The position numbers were made by a program, and so were the translations under genes. This document shows, piece after piece, positions 52,384 to 60,926 of a stretch of 64,000 nucleotides of DNA. The first letter of the stretch is position 1, and each line of letters begins with the position of its first letter. The DNA comes from a bacterium. GTDB taxonomy: Bacteria > Actinomycetota > Acidimicrobiia > Spongiisociales > ZC4RG35. The stretch spans positions 1 through 64,000 of the forward strand of contig JAPPFD010000020.1 in NCBI GenBank assembly GCA_028823995.1, in the 5' to 3' direction. Under the pieces are notes generated by a model. That model was not told the origin of the DNA. It worked only from the letters and a program-made list of their open reading frames with translations, and did no database searches.

Positions 52384-53151
52384 ATGATGGTGGATTCCGC
52401 TAACAGCAGGTCCACCATCATCGAAGTCTCCGGAATATCTAAATTCTACGAGCGAGTACGGGCGCTCCACGGGGTGAGCCTCTCGTTGAGAGCCGGGGAA
52501 TGCCTGGGACTGGTAGGGGACAACGGAGCGGGCAAGACCACCCTGCTCCGGATTATGAACGGAGAGTTGGTGCCTGACATCGGTGAGATCCGCGTGCATG
52601 GCGACCGGGTGAAAGAGTGGTCGGTACGCGACGCTCGCCGAGTCGGGATCGCCACGGTCGCCCAGAACCTGGATCTCTGCGATGAGCTGGATGTTCCTGG
52701 CAATGTCTTCCTGAACGCCGAGATCCCCAAGTGGCGTTTCGGTCCGATCGGTTGGATGGATCGCCGCCGGATCCGCAGTGAAGCCAAGGATCTCCTGGCA
52801 AGCATCGGAGCATCGGTGCCGCACAGTGCAACCAAGGTCGAACGGCTGTCGGGCGGGCAGAGGCAGGCCATTGCCATTGCTCGCTCTCTTCGGGGAGATC
52901 CCCGGCTGGTGCTGATGGACGAACCGACCGCGGCATTGGGAATTCGCCAGGCGAACACCATTCTGAGCAGCATCAGACGGATGGTCGAAGGCGGAATCGG
53001 GGTGGTGATCATCTCCCACAACCTCGATCACGTCCTAAACGTCAGTGATCGCCTGGTGACCATGTTCCAGGGACGGATCACACTCGATGAACCGGCCAGC
53101 GCCATTCGCAGAGATAAACTCCTGGCCGCCATGATGGGTCATAGGGAGTGA
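52384..53151 (+). CDS. Sugar ABC transporter ATP-binding protein (single NBD)
   Basis: The 255-residue ATPase has Walker A GDNGAGKTT, signature LSGGQRQA, Walker B LVLMDEPTAALG and the switch His in IISHNLDHV. Ribose-type importers usually use a two-domain ATPase of about 500 residues; here there is only one domain, as in fructose-type Frc systems. It follows the binding protein by 36 nt and precedes the permease by 7 nt. Confidence 0.92.
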   Translation: MMVDSANSRSTIIEVSGISKFYERVRALHGVSLSLRAGECLGLVGDNGAGKTTLLRIMNGELVPDIGEIRVHGDRVKEWSVRDARRVGIATVAQNLDLCDELDVPGNVFLNAEIPKWRFGPIGWMDRRRIRSEAKDLLASIGASVPHSATKVERLSGGQRQAIAIARSLRGDPRLVLMDEPTAALGIRQANTILSSIRRMVEGGIGVVIISHNLDHVLNVSDRLVTMFQGRITLDEPASAIRRDKLLAAMMGHRE

Positions 53152-53158
53152 GGGGACC

Positions 53159-54181
53159 ATGCCGACCCGGGTAGGTAGGAGCAGCGCGCTGGCACTGGGG
53201 TTGATCATCGTGGTCACCGCCGTGCAGTTACAGGCCAGCCACTATCTGACCCCGACCAACATCCGGGTGATAGCAATTCAATTGGTGTCGTTGGGCATCG
53301 GAGCGTTGGGATCCGCCTTCGTGGTGGCTTCGGGCAATATCGATATCTCGATCGGTTCGATGTTTTCCCTGTGCGGGGTCATGGCATCGATGGCGGCCGC
53401 TGCCGGGATGCCCTGGCCCATGGCGCTCTTGGTGGGGCCGCTGATGGGGGCCCTCCTGGGAGGAGTCAACGGCGTGATGGTCCACCGTTTGGCGGTGTCT
53501 CCCATCGTGGTGACCCTGGGGGCCCTGACACTATATGCCGGGGTGGTAATCCTCATCACCCGGGGAAGGACTGTGGCAGGCGTTCCACAGGAATTCCGGA
53601 CGGTGGGTCGGGGTCAGTTCTTCGCCATTCCGGTCAATGTCTTGATTTTCATCGGTCTGGCTTTGCTGGCCTTCGCCTTTGCAAACCGGATTGATATCGG
53701 CCGTCGTTTGCTGGCAGTGGGCTCCAACGTCAGGGCGGCCGCGTCAGTGGGAATACCGATCCGAAAGTATGTGATCGGCGTGTTCATCGCCAACGGAATC
53801 ATGGTGGGTCTGGCCTCCACGTTGAGCGCCAGCCGATTCGGGACCGCTGCTCCCACCGCCGGCATCGGTTATGAATTGCAGGTGTTGACAGCTGTCCTGC
53901 TGGGCGGTGTGCTGTTCACCGGAGGTGTGGCCCCCATTGGGGGGGTCCTGTTGGCCGTGGGTCTGATCGGTACGATCCGATCGGGGTTGATAGCCATCGG
54001 ATTCGAGGTGACCTGGACCAACGTCGTTATAGGGGCCCTGCTGATAGGAGCCGTTGCCCTCAACCAATTCTCGGAGGAAAGAAGGGAGAGAGCCGTAACC
54101 AGATCGGCGCTGGCGGAAGCCTTGGAAGAGGAGGATGCCGGGATATCCGAACCCGGTGACCCTGATCCCGATAAAGAGTGA
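53159..54181 (+). CDS. Sugar ABC transporter permease (RbsC/BPD_transp_2 type)
   Basis: The 340-residue membrane protein has eight or more hydrophobic segments. The family signature lies in ASGNIDISIGSMFSLCGVMA, and the ATPase-contact region is RRLLAVGSNVRAAASVGIPI. It ends with an acidic cytoplasmic tail (about 35 residues). Together with the tandem-domain lipoprotein and the ATPase it forms a complete importer; two permease copies per complex are expected. Confidence 0.92.
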   Translation: MPTRVGRSSALALGLIIVVTAVQLQASHYLTPTNIRVIAIQLVSLGIGALGSAFVVASGNIDISIGSMFSLCGVMASMAAAAGMPWPMALLVGPLMGALLGGVNGVMVHRLAVSPIVVTLGALTLYAGVVILITRGRTVAGVPQEFRTVGRGQFFAIPVNVLIFIGLALLAFAFANRIDIGRRLLAVGSNVRAAASVGIPIRKYVIGVFIANGIMVGLASTLSASRFGTAAPTAGIGYELQVLTAVLLGGVLFTGGVAPIGGVLLAVGLIGTIRSGLIAIGFEVTWTNVVIGALLIGAVALNQFSEERRERAVTRSALAEALEEEDAGISEPGDPDPDKE

Positions 54182-54223
54182 CCAGCCGGCGGTTGGTTGA
54201 ACACCCCGAAAGGAGGCAGATCA

Positions 54224-56455
54224 TTGGGAGTATGCGGCTACCTTGACCAGTGGTCATATTTGCCCGGCGATGAAGTTCGCATGCACCTCGACACCGGCGG
54301 CCAACCCTTCTCCTTCGATCTGGTATCGCTTGATTCTGCCAGAGCACGCATAGCCTCCATCGGTCGGGATGGGATTCCGGGCAGCCAACCCTGCTCGCCG
54401 GTGGGATCGATGGTCTATGTTCCAAGCGTCGGACCGGAGACTCTGACGCAGATGGCCATCCAGCTTTGGATCTGGCCCACTCTGCCGCGGCGAGGTGAGC
54501 AACAGACGCTGGTGCATTGGCGGGACCAAGTCACCAAAGAAGGGGTGATGCTGGCTCTGGGCGAGACCGGCCGCCCCTTCTTTGAACTGTCTTGGGCCGA
54601 GCACCGGTGGAGAGTCTCGGTGGAGGTCGTGCTCACAGAAAGGACCTGGTTCCGGGTTCTCGGTGGGTTCGACACCGCTGCAGGCCGACAATCTCTTTGT
54701 GTTGAGGACCTCGACGGACGTTCCTGGGAAAGTAGCGCAGCTATCCAACAACTGCCGGACGCGGCCACTCTTGTAATCGATGGTCCGGTCATGATGGGCG
54801 CCGTCGGAACCTTCGACAGTGCGGGCAGCCACTCCATCGAACATTGCTATGACGGGAAGATCGAACAACCGGCGCTGTACCGCGAATGGACGCGGTCATC
54901 GTTCGAAGAAACCCGGCATGCCGAAGAAATCCCGCCCGATGCAGTGATCGGACGTTGGGACTTTGCCGGGATGGGAGCCACGACCCGCGTGCCCGATGTA
55001 GGACCGCACCATCGGGACGGCTGGACCGTCAACCTTCCGGCATTGCGGATGAAAGGACACGCCTGGAGTTGGCGTCAGTTATCCGGCGAGCAAGCCTCGA
55101 ACCGAAGCGCCATTCACTTCCATCATGATGATGTCGGGGATAAGAACTGGGCAGTGTCGGCTGCCGCCACTCTTCCTGAGGATCTGGGACCCGGCGCCTA
55201 TGCCATGCAAGTCGACAGCGGGGAAGTTTCGATAGAACTGCCCTTCTTCGTCCGCAGCGGGAGTGACAAGCCTGATCTGGCGGTATTGATGCCCACCTTC
55301 ACGTATCTGGCCTACGGGAACCTCCGGCCGGACCCCAATCCTGACTCGGTTGCTATCGAGGAGGCCCACGCCGAAGTGGGGATGCACCCCTTCGATGAGT
55401 CGAACCCCTTCGACAGTTTCCTAGCCACACGCCCCGATCTGGGCGCCGCGGTGTACAACCTGCATGCCGACGCCAGTGGGATTTGCTACGCCACCCGCAA
55501 CCGCCCCATCGTTTCCTTTGCGTCCGAGTATGAGTGGTGGGGAACCAGCGGTCCGCGCCACTTCTCGACCGACGTCATCCTGCTCCGGTGGCTGCGGGCG
55601 GAGGGGCGCCAATTCGACGTCATCACTGATGAGGACATCGACACGTACGGCGCTGACTTGCTCTCTTCCTACTCGGTGGTGATCACCGGGAGCCATCCCG
55701 AATACGTTTCGTCCGGGTGGCTGTCGGCGCTGGAGGATTGGCTGGAGGCTGGCGGAAGGCTCATGTATCTAGGAGGCAATGGTCTCTATTGGGTAACTGC
55801 CACCCACCCCGATATGCCCGGCGTCATCGAACTGCGCCGGGGCTTTGCCGGATCCCGAGACTGGACGTCCGAGGTTGGAGAAGAATGGCTCAGCTTCGAG
55901 GACGGAGTGGGCGGACTATGGCGTCACCGCGGCATCGCTCCCCAGCGGCTGTTGGGGGTGGGATTCACCGCAATGGGTTGGGGCACCTCCGCCGGCTACG
56001 AGAGATGTCCGGACTCGTTCGAGGATGATGTGGCCTTCGTTTTCGACGGCATAGGGGACGATGAGATCATCGGTGAGTTCGACAGCGGTCTGGGCGGGGC
56101 GCTCATGGGAGCAGCAGGCGATGAGATCGACCGACTCGACTATGAGTTGGGGACTCCCTCCCAGGCCAGGTTGCTGGCAACCTCCTCAGGCCGTCATGGG
56201 CAGTTCCAGCGCGCCATCGAAGACCTGATGCAGACCAACAACTTCTTCGGGTCGCCTCGGGACCCCGACGTAAGGGCGGACATGGTTCTCATAGAACGAG
56301 AAAACGGCGGATGCGTCTTCTCGGTCGGATCCATGAACTGGATTCCGTTCCTAGCCACTCAGAACGGGAACAGCAATGTGGCGAAGGTCACCCGCAATGT
56401 CCTGGCAAACTTCCTGTCACGACCGCGAATGGAAAGAGGAGGAACAAAGGAATGA
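54224..56455 (+). CDS. N,N-dimethylformamidase large-subunit-like protein
   Basis: The 743-residue protein resembles the catalytic large subunit of dimethylformamidase (an iron amidohydrolase). A lectin-like N-terminal half includes GKIEQPALYREW and GRWDFAGMGATTRVPDVGP. The C-terminal half contains PTFTYLAYGN, SEYEWWGTSGPRHFSTD, ITDEDIDTYG and TGSHPEYVS, which recall the family. The TTG at 54224 is chosen because AGGAGG lies 7 nt upstream. No small-subunit gene is adjacent. It overlaps the next gene by 4 nt. The natural substrate is more likely an amide of a sugar or polyol than DMF; this is inference from context. Confidence 0.75.
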   Translation: MGVCGYLDQWSYLPGDEVRMHLDTGGQPFSFDLVSLDSARARIASIGRDGIPGSQPCSPVGSMVYVPSVGPETLTQMAIQLWIWPTLPRRGEQQTLVHWRDQVTKEGVMLALGETGRPFFELSWAEHRWRVSVEVVLTERTWFRVLGGFDTAAGRQSLCVEDLDGRSWESSAAIQQLPDAATLVIDGPVMMGAVGTFDSAGSHSIEHCYDGKIEQPALYREWTRSSFEETRHAEEIPPDAVIGRWDFAGMGATTRVPDVGPHHRDGWTVNLPALRMKGHAWSWRQLSGEQASNRSAIHFHHDDVGDKNWAVSAAATLPEDLGPGAYAMQVDSGEVSIELPFFVRSGSDKPDLAVLMPTFTYLAYGNLRPDPNPDSVAIEEAHAEVGMHPFDESNPFDSFLATRPDLGAAVYNLHADASGICYATRNRPIVSFASEYEWWGTSGPRHFSTDVILLRWLRAEGRQFDVITDEDIDTYGADLLSSYSVVITGSHPEYVSSGWLSALEDWLEAGGRLMYLGGNGLYWVTATHPDMPGVIELRRGFAGSRDWTSEVGEEWLSFEDGVGGLWRHRGIAPQRLLGVGFTAMGWGTSAGYERCPDSFEDDVAFVFDGIGDDEIIGEFDSGLGGALMGAAGDEIDRLDYELGTPSQARLLATSSGRHGQFQRAIEDLMQTNNFFGSPRDPDVRADMVLIERENGGCVFSVGSMNWIPFLATQNGNSNVAKVTRNVLANFLSRPRMERGGTKE

Positions 56456-57588
56456 AACGGAAGGTCGGAGTGGGGGTGGTGGGCTGCGGTCATGTGAGTC
56501 TCCAATACCTGGAGGGATTCCAGGCAATGTCCTCTCTCGAGGTGGTCGGGTGTTTCGACGTTGATCGAACACAAGCGGAAACCCGCGCCGCGGAGTTCGA
56601 CATCCCCCGCATCTACCGCCACTTGGAGGAGTTGCTAGCCGACCCCGCGGTAGAGATTGTTCTGAACATCACCCCCCCATTGGTCCACTTTGAAGTCTCG
56701 GAGACCGCTCTCGAAGCCGGCAAGCACGTCTTCTCGGAGAAGCCTCTGGCCCCCACCCGAGAACAGGGGCAACATCTCCTCCACCTCGCCGCCGCCAACC
56801 AAGTCCGGCTGGCATGCGCCCCGGATACCTTCCTGGGAAGCGGACTCCAAACTTCGCGCAAGCTCCTCGACGACGGATGGATCGGAACGCCGGTGGGAGC
56901 GAGTGCCTTCTTCTTGTCCAATGGCGTAGAGCACTTTCATCCCAGCCCAGCCTTTTTCTACGGTCCGGCGGGAGGGCCGGTGCTGGACGTGGGTCCGTAC
57001 TACCTCACGGCGCTCATCAACCTGCTCGGTCCCGTGGCGCGGGTTGCTGCCATTTCCCGAATCAGTTTCCCCGAGCGGATGATCACCTCACCGGACCAAT
57101 ACGGTTCCCGAATCAAGGTGGAGACGCCGACTTATGTCTCTTCGGTTCTGGAATTCGAATCCGGAATCATCAGCCCGCTGCTCGCTACATTCGACGTGCA
57201 GGCCACCCGACTGCCCTTCATAGAGGTGTACGGCACGGAGGGCTCATTGAGCACCACGGACCCCGATCTCTGGAGCGGGAGTCCCGGGATTCGCCGATAC
57301 GGTGAGGAGGAGAAGGCCATGCTGGACTTGGAGCGAAATGTCCAGTGGACGGCTTTTCGATCCTCCCGGCCCCTCGCCGGGAGGAGAGGTGTGGGAGTCC
57401 ATGATCTCGCTCAGGCCATCATTGATGGTCGACCCCATCGAGTAGCGGCCGAAGTTGCTTATCATGTGCTGGACATTGCCCTTTCCGTTGCCGAAGCGGC
57501 GGAGGCGGGGGTCCATGTGGAAGTCGCCAGCACATGCACGCGACCGGCGCCGCTCCAAACGGGTGTGGTGCCGTGCCAGGCGCCCTGA
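56452..57588 (+). CDS. Gfo/Idh/MocA-family oxidoreductase
   Basis: The third cluster member of this family has 378 residues. Rossmann motif GVVGCGHVSLQYL is followed by CFDVD, the catalytic Lys lies in SEKPLAPT, and the C-terminal domain has GGPVLDVGPYYLTALINLLG. The ATG overlaps the stop of the dimethylformamidase-like gene and has GGAGGAAC upstream. A longer frame from 56311 would run inside that gene. It is the last gene of the transporter operon. Confidence 0.87.
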   Translation: MKRKVGVGVVGCGHVSLQYLEGFQAMSSLEVVGCFDVDRTQAETRAAEFDIPRIYRHLEELLADPAVEIVLNITPPLVHFEVSETALEAGKHVFSEKPLAPTREQGQHLLHLAAANQVRLACAPDTFLGSGLQTSRKLLDDGWIGTPVGASAFFLSNGVEHFHPSPAFFYGPAGGPVLDVGPYYLTALINLLGPVARVAAISRISFPERMITSPDQYGSRIKVETPTYVSSVLEFESGIISPLLATFDVQATRLPFIEVYGTEGSLSTTDPDLWSGSPGIRRYGEEEKAMLDLERNVQWTAFRSSRPLAGRRGVGVHDLAQAIIDGRPHRVAAEVAYHVLDIALSVAEAAEAGVHVEVASTCTRPAPLQTGVVPCQAP

Positions 57589-57687
57589 GCCGGGCGGGCC
57601 GCGGCGACTTGCAGACAGTCGGGAGCGGAAGCGTTGCACTAGCGGCAGAGCTTGACCAACATGGGCCTCAACGAGATCCAACCCGCT

Positions 57688-57704
57688 TTGACGTCAGTTC
57701 CACC
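57688..57704. other. att-like sequence at the far edge of the catabolic block
   Basis: These 17 nt match 38681-38697 except for one C/T change (TTGACGTCAGTTCCACC). Twelve of the 13 att-core bases of tRNA-Ala are kept. It lies in the 154-nt gap before the amidase gene, where backbone resumes. Confidence 0.5.
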
Positions 57705-57742
57705 GATTCGAGAGGGGGATGCAAGGCCAACGGTAGGTGCGC

Positions 57743-59293
57743 CTACGGTAGGTTGCCCTTTTTGTCGGCGGAGGGAGGTTGAGTCTTGGTGGTTGGGGTT
57801 TCGGTGGCACGATGCAAAAGCGCCGCGGTTTCGCCTCGGGAGGTTGGCAGGTGTGGACAATACCGAGCAGGATTGGTTGCACAGTAACCGACGACGCCTG
57901 CGGTGGTGGCCGCTTTTATGTTGACGGAGTGGGGGTTCCCAATAGTGTCGATGTATTCGCTGGCCGGCCCGCCTCCGAGTTGGAATGCGTGGACCGCAAA
58001 GGTTGCCATCTGGTCTCGTCTCACGTAGTCATGGGGACAGAACCGGGCAGGGCTGGTCGAGCATCCCTGGGTGATCCCGAGGGCGGCAAGCCGGTCCACG
58101 TAGGGCGCCCACCATTTGGAGGCGTCGATGTCTGCAAATCGGGAGACCTCGATCGGTTCGGGTTCATCACTGTCCAAGGTTCGCACCAACCACACGGCCA
58201 TCACCCATCTTTGCACGGGACCGTCCGGACAGAACAGCGCTGGGCCGCAGGCGGTGTTGCGCAAGACGCCTTGAGAAGCGAGGGCTTCGATGGCGGACGT
58301 CTCCTCGCCTGGTGTGACGTCTTTGTATAGGGATGTGCTGTCAGGCAGTGACTCGGCCCCGAGTGGCGGGTCGATGCATCCGCCGGGGCTTCCGCCGCGC
58401 AACCGTCGCGATGTGACGATGGTGCCGTTGTAGCCGGATCCGGGACTGTCGGTGGTCAGGTACTGGATGATGCCATGAGCGATGGCCAGGGCCTCGGTCT
58501 CCTGGGCGTCAGGGTCGGCCAAGAGTCGCGCTTCGGCCGGGTTGGACAGATAGGCGGCTTCGGTAATCACCGAGGTCAGACCCGGGGTGTATTGCAGGAT
58601 GCCGTAGAGATCCTTGCCGTCGCGGCGGCGGACTATGGCGTTGGCTCCCCGAAGGCCCGTGACTCGCCAGGTTATGCCGTACTGCGACAGAGCGCTGTGT
58701 ATCCGCTCGTACAGAATCCCCCCCAGGCGTGCAGAGTCGGGGTTGTGGGCCTGGTGGTAGGTCTCGGTTCCCGGACTCGACGACCGGCGTACCGCCCCTC
58801 CGTTGTGATGGATCGACACGAACACATCGGGGTCCACGGCGCGGGCTATCTCGGAGCGGACGACCACCGGCATGCGGACGTCGGTGGTGCGGGTCAGCAG
58901 CACGCTGTAGCCGTGGGCCCTCAACTCCGTGGCCGCCATCTGGGCGACAGACAGATTCAATTCCTTCTCGGAAAGACCATTGGACCCGATCGCTCCGTAC
59001 TCGCTGCCGCCGTGTCCCGGGTCGAGCACTACATCCACACTGCCCAGGTACGTACCTGAACTGACGAATCCCTCCCGCCAGCATGTGGTGGTAACCCGAA
59101 ATCCTCCGTCCTGAGCCTCCCGGACGGGCAACACAAGCCCCGAATCGGTGACTATCACCCCGCTGCCGGGCGGACCCGGTTCGATGTCCTGGGCCTGGAC
59201 CGGTCCCGCTGCCACCTGTGACGCCACCAACGCGGCCAAGAGCCAACGCAGGGCCAACTTTCCTGCCCGGGACGTCCTCAATCGAGCCACCAC
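57743..59293 (-). CDS. N-acetylmuramoyl-L-alanine amidase with SLH-like repeats
   Basis: This 516-residue secreted protein has a signal peptide (about residues 12-34), an Amidase_3 (LytC-type) domain at about 85-285, and C-terminal SLH-like repeats. Zinc/catalytic residues are His94 (DPGHGGSE), Glu109 (SEKELNL), His in SIHHNGG, and Glu in ITEAAYLSN. The repeats carry paired cysteines, as in GITQGCSTSPARFCPHDYVRRDQM, a form I associate with Acidimicrobiia-like actinobacteria. It trims or remodels peptidoglycan while attached to the wall. The start is GTG. Confidence 0.9.
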   Translation of the reverse strand: MVARLRTSRAGKLALRWLLAALVASQVAAGPVQAQDIEPGPPGSGVIVTDSGLVLPVREAQDGGFRVTTTCWREGFVSSGTYLGSVDVVLDPGHGGSEYGAIGSNGLSEKELNLSVAQMAATELRAHGYSVLLTRTTDVRMPVVVRSEIARAVDPDVFVSIHHNGGAVRRSSSPGTETYHQAHNPDSARLGGILYERIHSALSQYGITWRVTGLRGANAIVRRRDGKDLYGILQYTPGLTSVITEAAYLSNPAEARLLADPDAQETEALAIAHGIIQYLTTDSPGSGYNGTIVTSRRLRGGSPGGCIDPPLGAESLPDSTSLYKDVTPGEETSAIEALASQGVLRNTACGPALFCPDGPVQRWVMAVWLVRTLDSDEPEPIEVSRFADIDASKWWAPYVDRLAALGITQGCSTSPARFCPHDYVRRDQMATFAVHAFQLGGGPASEYIDTIGNPHSVNIKAATTAGVVGYCATNPARYCPHLPTSRGETAALLHRATETPTTKTQPPSADKKGNLP

Positions 59294-59399
59294 ATTGGGT
59301 ATCGTTTACCAATCAACCCTGCCCACCTTACAGGCCGATCCGTCCATTGCGGGGTAAGGTGTATCACATGCTACGGAGGAGCGTGACTGCCTGAAAGCG

Positions 59400-59693
59400 G
59401 TGCATGACATGGGCGGCGTGCCCAGCGAGGATCCCATCGACCGGTCGGAGCGCCAGTTGATGGAATGGGAGCGCCGGACCGGTGCGCTGGTGGATGTGCT
59501 GAGGGAGAAGCAAGTGATCAACACCGACGAGTTGCGTCGCGGTATCGAGGCGATCCCTCCCGATGAGTACCGTCGCCTCGGCTATTACGAGCGTTGGTCG
59601 TCCTCGCTTGAGATTCTCCTAGTTGAGAAGGGGCTGCTCACCACCCGGGAAATCGACGGACGAGCCGCCGCGGTCGGGGAGAGGTGGGGCTGA
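59400..59693 (+). CDS. Nitrile hydratase/thiocyanate hydrolase beta-type subunit, N-terminal half
   Basis: The 97-residue protein begins MHDMGGV, the signature start of nitrile hydratase beta subunits. RRGIEAIPPDEYRRLGYYERWSSSLEILLVEKGLLT is the helical N-terminal half of that subunit. Instead of continuing, it stops and the other half is encoded by the next gene, as in thiocyanate hydrolase (ScnB/ScnA) and three-subunit toyocamycin nitrile hydratase. The GTG start has no close Shine-Dalgarno; an AGGAGG lies about 19 nt upstream behind an 8-codon mini-frame. Confidence 0.82.
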   Translation: MHDMGGVPSEDPIDRSERQLMEWERRTGALVDVLREKQVINTDELRRGIEAIPPDEYRRLGYYERWSSSLEILLVEKGLLTTREIDGRAAAVGERWG

Positions 59694-59694
59694 G

Positions 59695-60003
59695 TTGGCG
59701 AGGTTCTGCCCCGGAGACCGGGTGAGGGTTTTGCCGAACGTGGTCGACACCCATCACAGGACACCTTCCTACGTCAAGGGCCGGATCGGGCGGGTGCATG
59801 CTCTGTCGGGCAGTTTCTATGACCCTGAGGATCGCGCTTACGGAGGGACCGGGCTCCCCAAACGAGAGCTTTACCTGGTTTGGTTCGGCATGCAGAGTCT
59901 TTGGGGACGGCGATACCGGGGGGGAGAAGAAGACAAGCTGCTGGTCGACATCTATGAACAGTGGCTGGAACCGGTCGGCGAGCCGGCGGGAAGCCAGGGC
60001 TGA
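59695..60003 (+). CDS. Nitrile hydratase/thiocyanate hydrolase beta-type subunit, C-terminal half
   Basis: The 102-residue protein is the SH3-like C-terminal half of a nitrile hydratase beta subunit: FCPGDRVRVLPN, HHRTPSYVKGRIGRV, ELYLVWF and VDIYEQWLEP. The TTG start at 59695 is chosen because AGAGGTGGGG precedes it and the product then begins at the domain edge. It directly follows the N-terminal half (1 nt) and precedes the alpha subunit (2 nt). It is not a frameshift product: both halves have their own start and stop and lie in different frames with natural ends. Confidence 0.82.
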   Translation: MARFCPGDRVRVLPNVVDTHHRTPSYVKGRIGRVHALSGSFYDPEDRAYGGTGLPKRELYLVWFGMQSLWGRRYRGGEEDKLLVDIYEQWLEPVGEPAGSQG

Positions 60004-60005
60004 CC

Positions 60006-60650
60006 ATGGGCGCTGACCACGACCACGGCGGGGACCACCGCCATCCCGGTCTGGCGGAGGACCTCTCCCTGAGCGATCCGGCCCGCCGGCTCCTGGCGAT
60101 GGAGGAACTCCTGGTCGAAAAGGGCGTGATAGACGCGAATGACGTCCGCAGGGTCATGGATGTTATTGCGGCCAGGGCGCCGGTCGACGGCGCCAGGGTC
60201 GTGGCGCGGGCATGGATCGACCCGGCCTTCAAGCTCCGTCTGCTTGAAGACCCGCGGGCGGCGCTGGCAGAGTTGGGGTATCCGGCGGTCTCGGGAGCAA
60301 TGCTGGCGGTGGTGGAGAACACCGAAGCTGTGCATCACCTGGTTGTGTGCACCCTGTGTTCGTGTTACCCGACCTCGCTGCTCGGCCCTCCTCCGGACTG
60401 GTACAAGAGTTTCGCCTACCGGTCGAGGGCAGTGGTGGACCCCCGGGGAGTGATGCGGGAATTCGGCCTGGAGGTGGGAGAGGCGGTCGAGGTCCGAGTG
60501 GTCGACAGTGCCGCCGACCTCCGCTACATGGTGCTGCCCCGGCGGCCGGAGGGAACCGAGGGGATGGCCGAGGAGGACCTGGTGGCGCTGGTTACCAGGG
60601 ACAGCCTGGTGGGTGTCGGGGCGCCCAACCAACCGGCCGTCAATTCCTGA
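60006..60650 (+). CDS. Nitrile hydratase/thiocyanate hydrolase alpha-type subunit, cobalt form
   Basis: The 214-residue catalytic subunit has the metal site Cys115-Thr-Leu-Cys118-Ser-Cys120. Thr at the second position is the mark of Co(III) enzymes; Fe enzymes have Ser. The conserved PPDWYKSFAYRSRAVVDPRGVMREFGL and LPRRPEGTEG follow. A His/Asp-rich N-terminus (DHDHGGDHRH) could bind metal. These enzymes hydrate nitriles to amides, or hydrolyse thiocyanate to carbonyl sulfide. The CYPTSLLG context suggests the three-subunit type; the substrate is undetermined. No activator/cobalt chaperone gene is visible in the window. Confidence 0.88.
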   Translation: MGADHDHGGDHRHPGLAEDLSLSDPARRLLAMEELLVEKGVIDANDVRRVMDVIAARAPVDGARVVARAWIDPAFKLRLLEDPRAALAELGYPAVSGAMLAVVENTEAVHHLVVCTLCSCYPTSLLGPPPDWYKSFAYRSRAVVDPRGVMREFGLEVGEAVEVRVVDSAADLRYMVLPRRPEGTEGMAEEDLVALVTRDSLVGVGAPNQPAVNS

Positions 60651-60782
60651 CAGTCATCGGCGTCACTTCATCCGCGGGCGCCGGCCTACCGTAGTTGTCG
60701 CTCTGGGCTCTCCCGGACGGTCTCCTTCATCCAGCGGCACACGCGCTGGCGAAGGTACCTGGCCAAAGAGTCACGGATTTAC

Positions 60783-60812
60783 TTGACAGGGGCTCTTCTT
60801 CGTGTCTAAAGT
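60783..60812 (+). promoter_or_regulatory. Probable sigma-70 promoter of rpoB
   Basis: A perfect TTGACA (60783-60788) and TAAAGT (60807-60812) are 18 nt apart, about 115 nt ahead of rpoB. The 276-nt gap after the hydratase genes contains no other gene. It indicates rpoB has its own promoter here. Confidence 0.65.
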
Positions 60813-60926
60813 AAAACCTTGGAGGGTGGCCGTGGCTGGCCATCAAACAGATTTGTGTGAATCGTCTTCACGCGTCTATACTTGGCTGTTCTTGTCCCGC
60901 TGCATGCCTTAAGGAGGAAACGCGTC

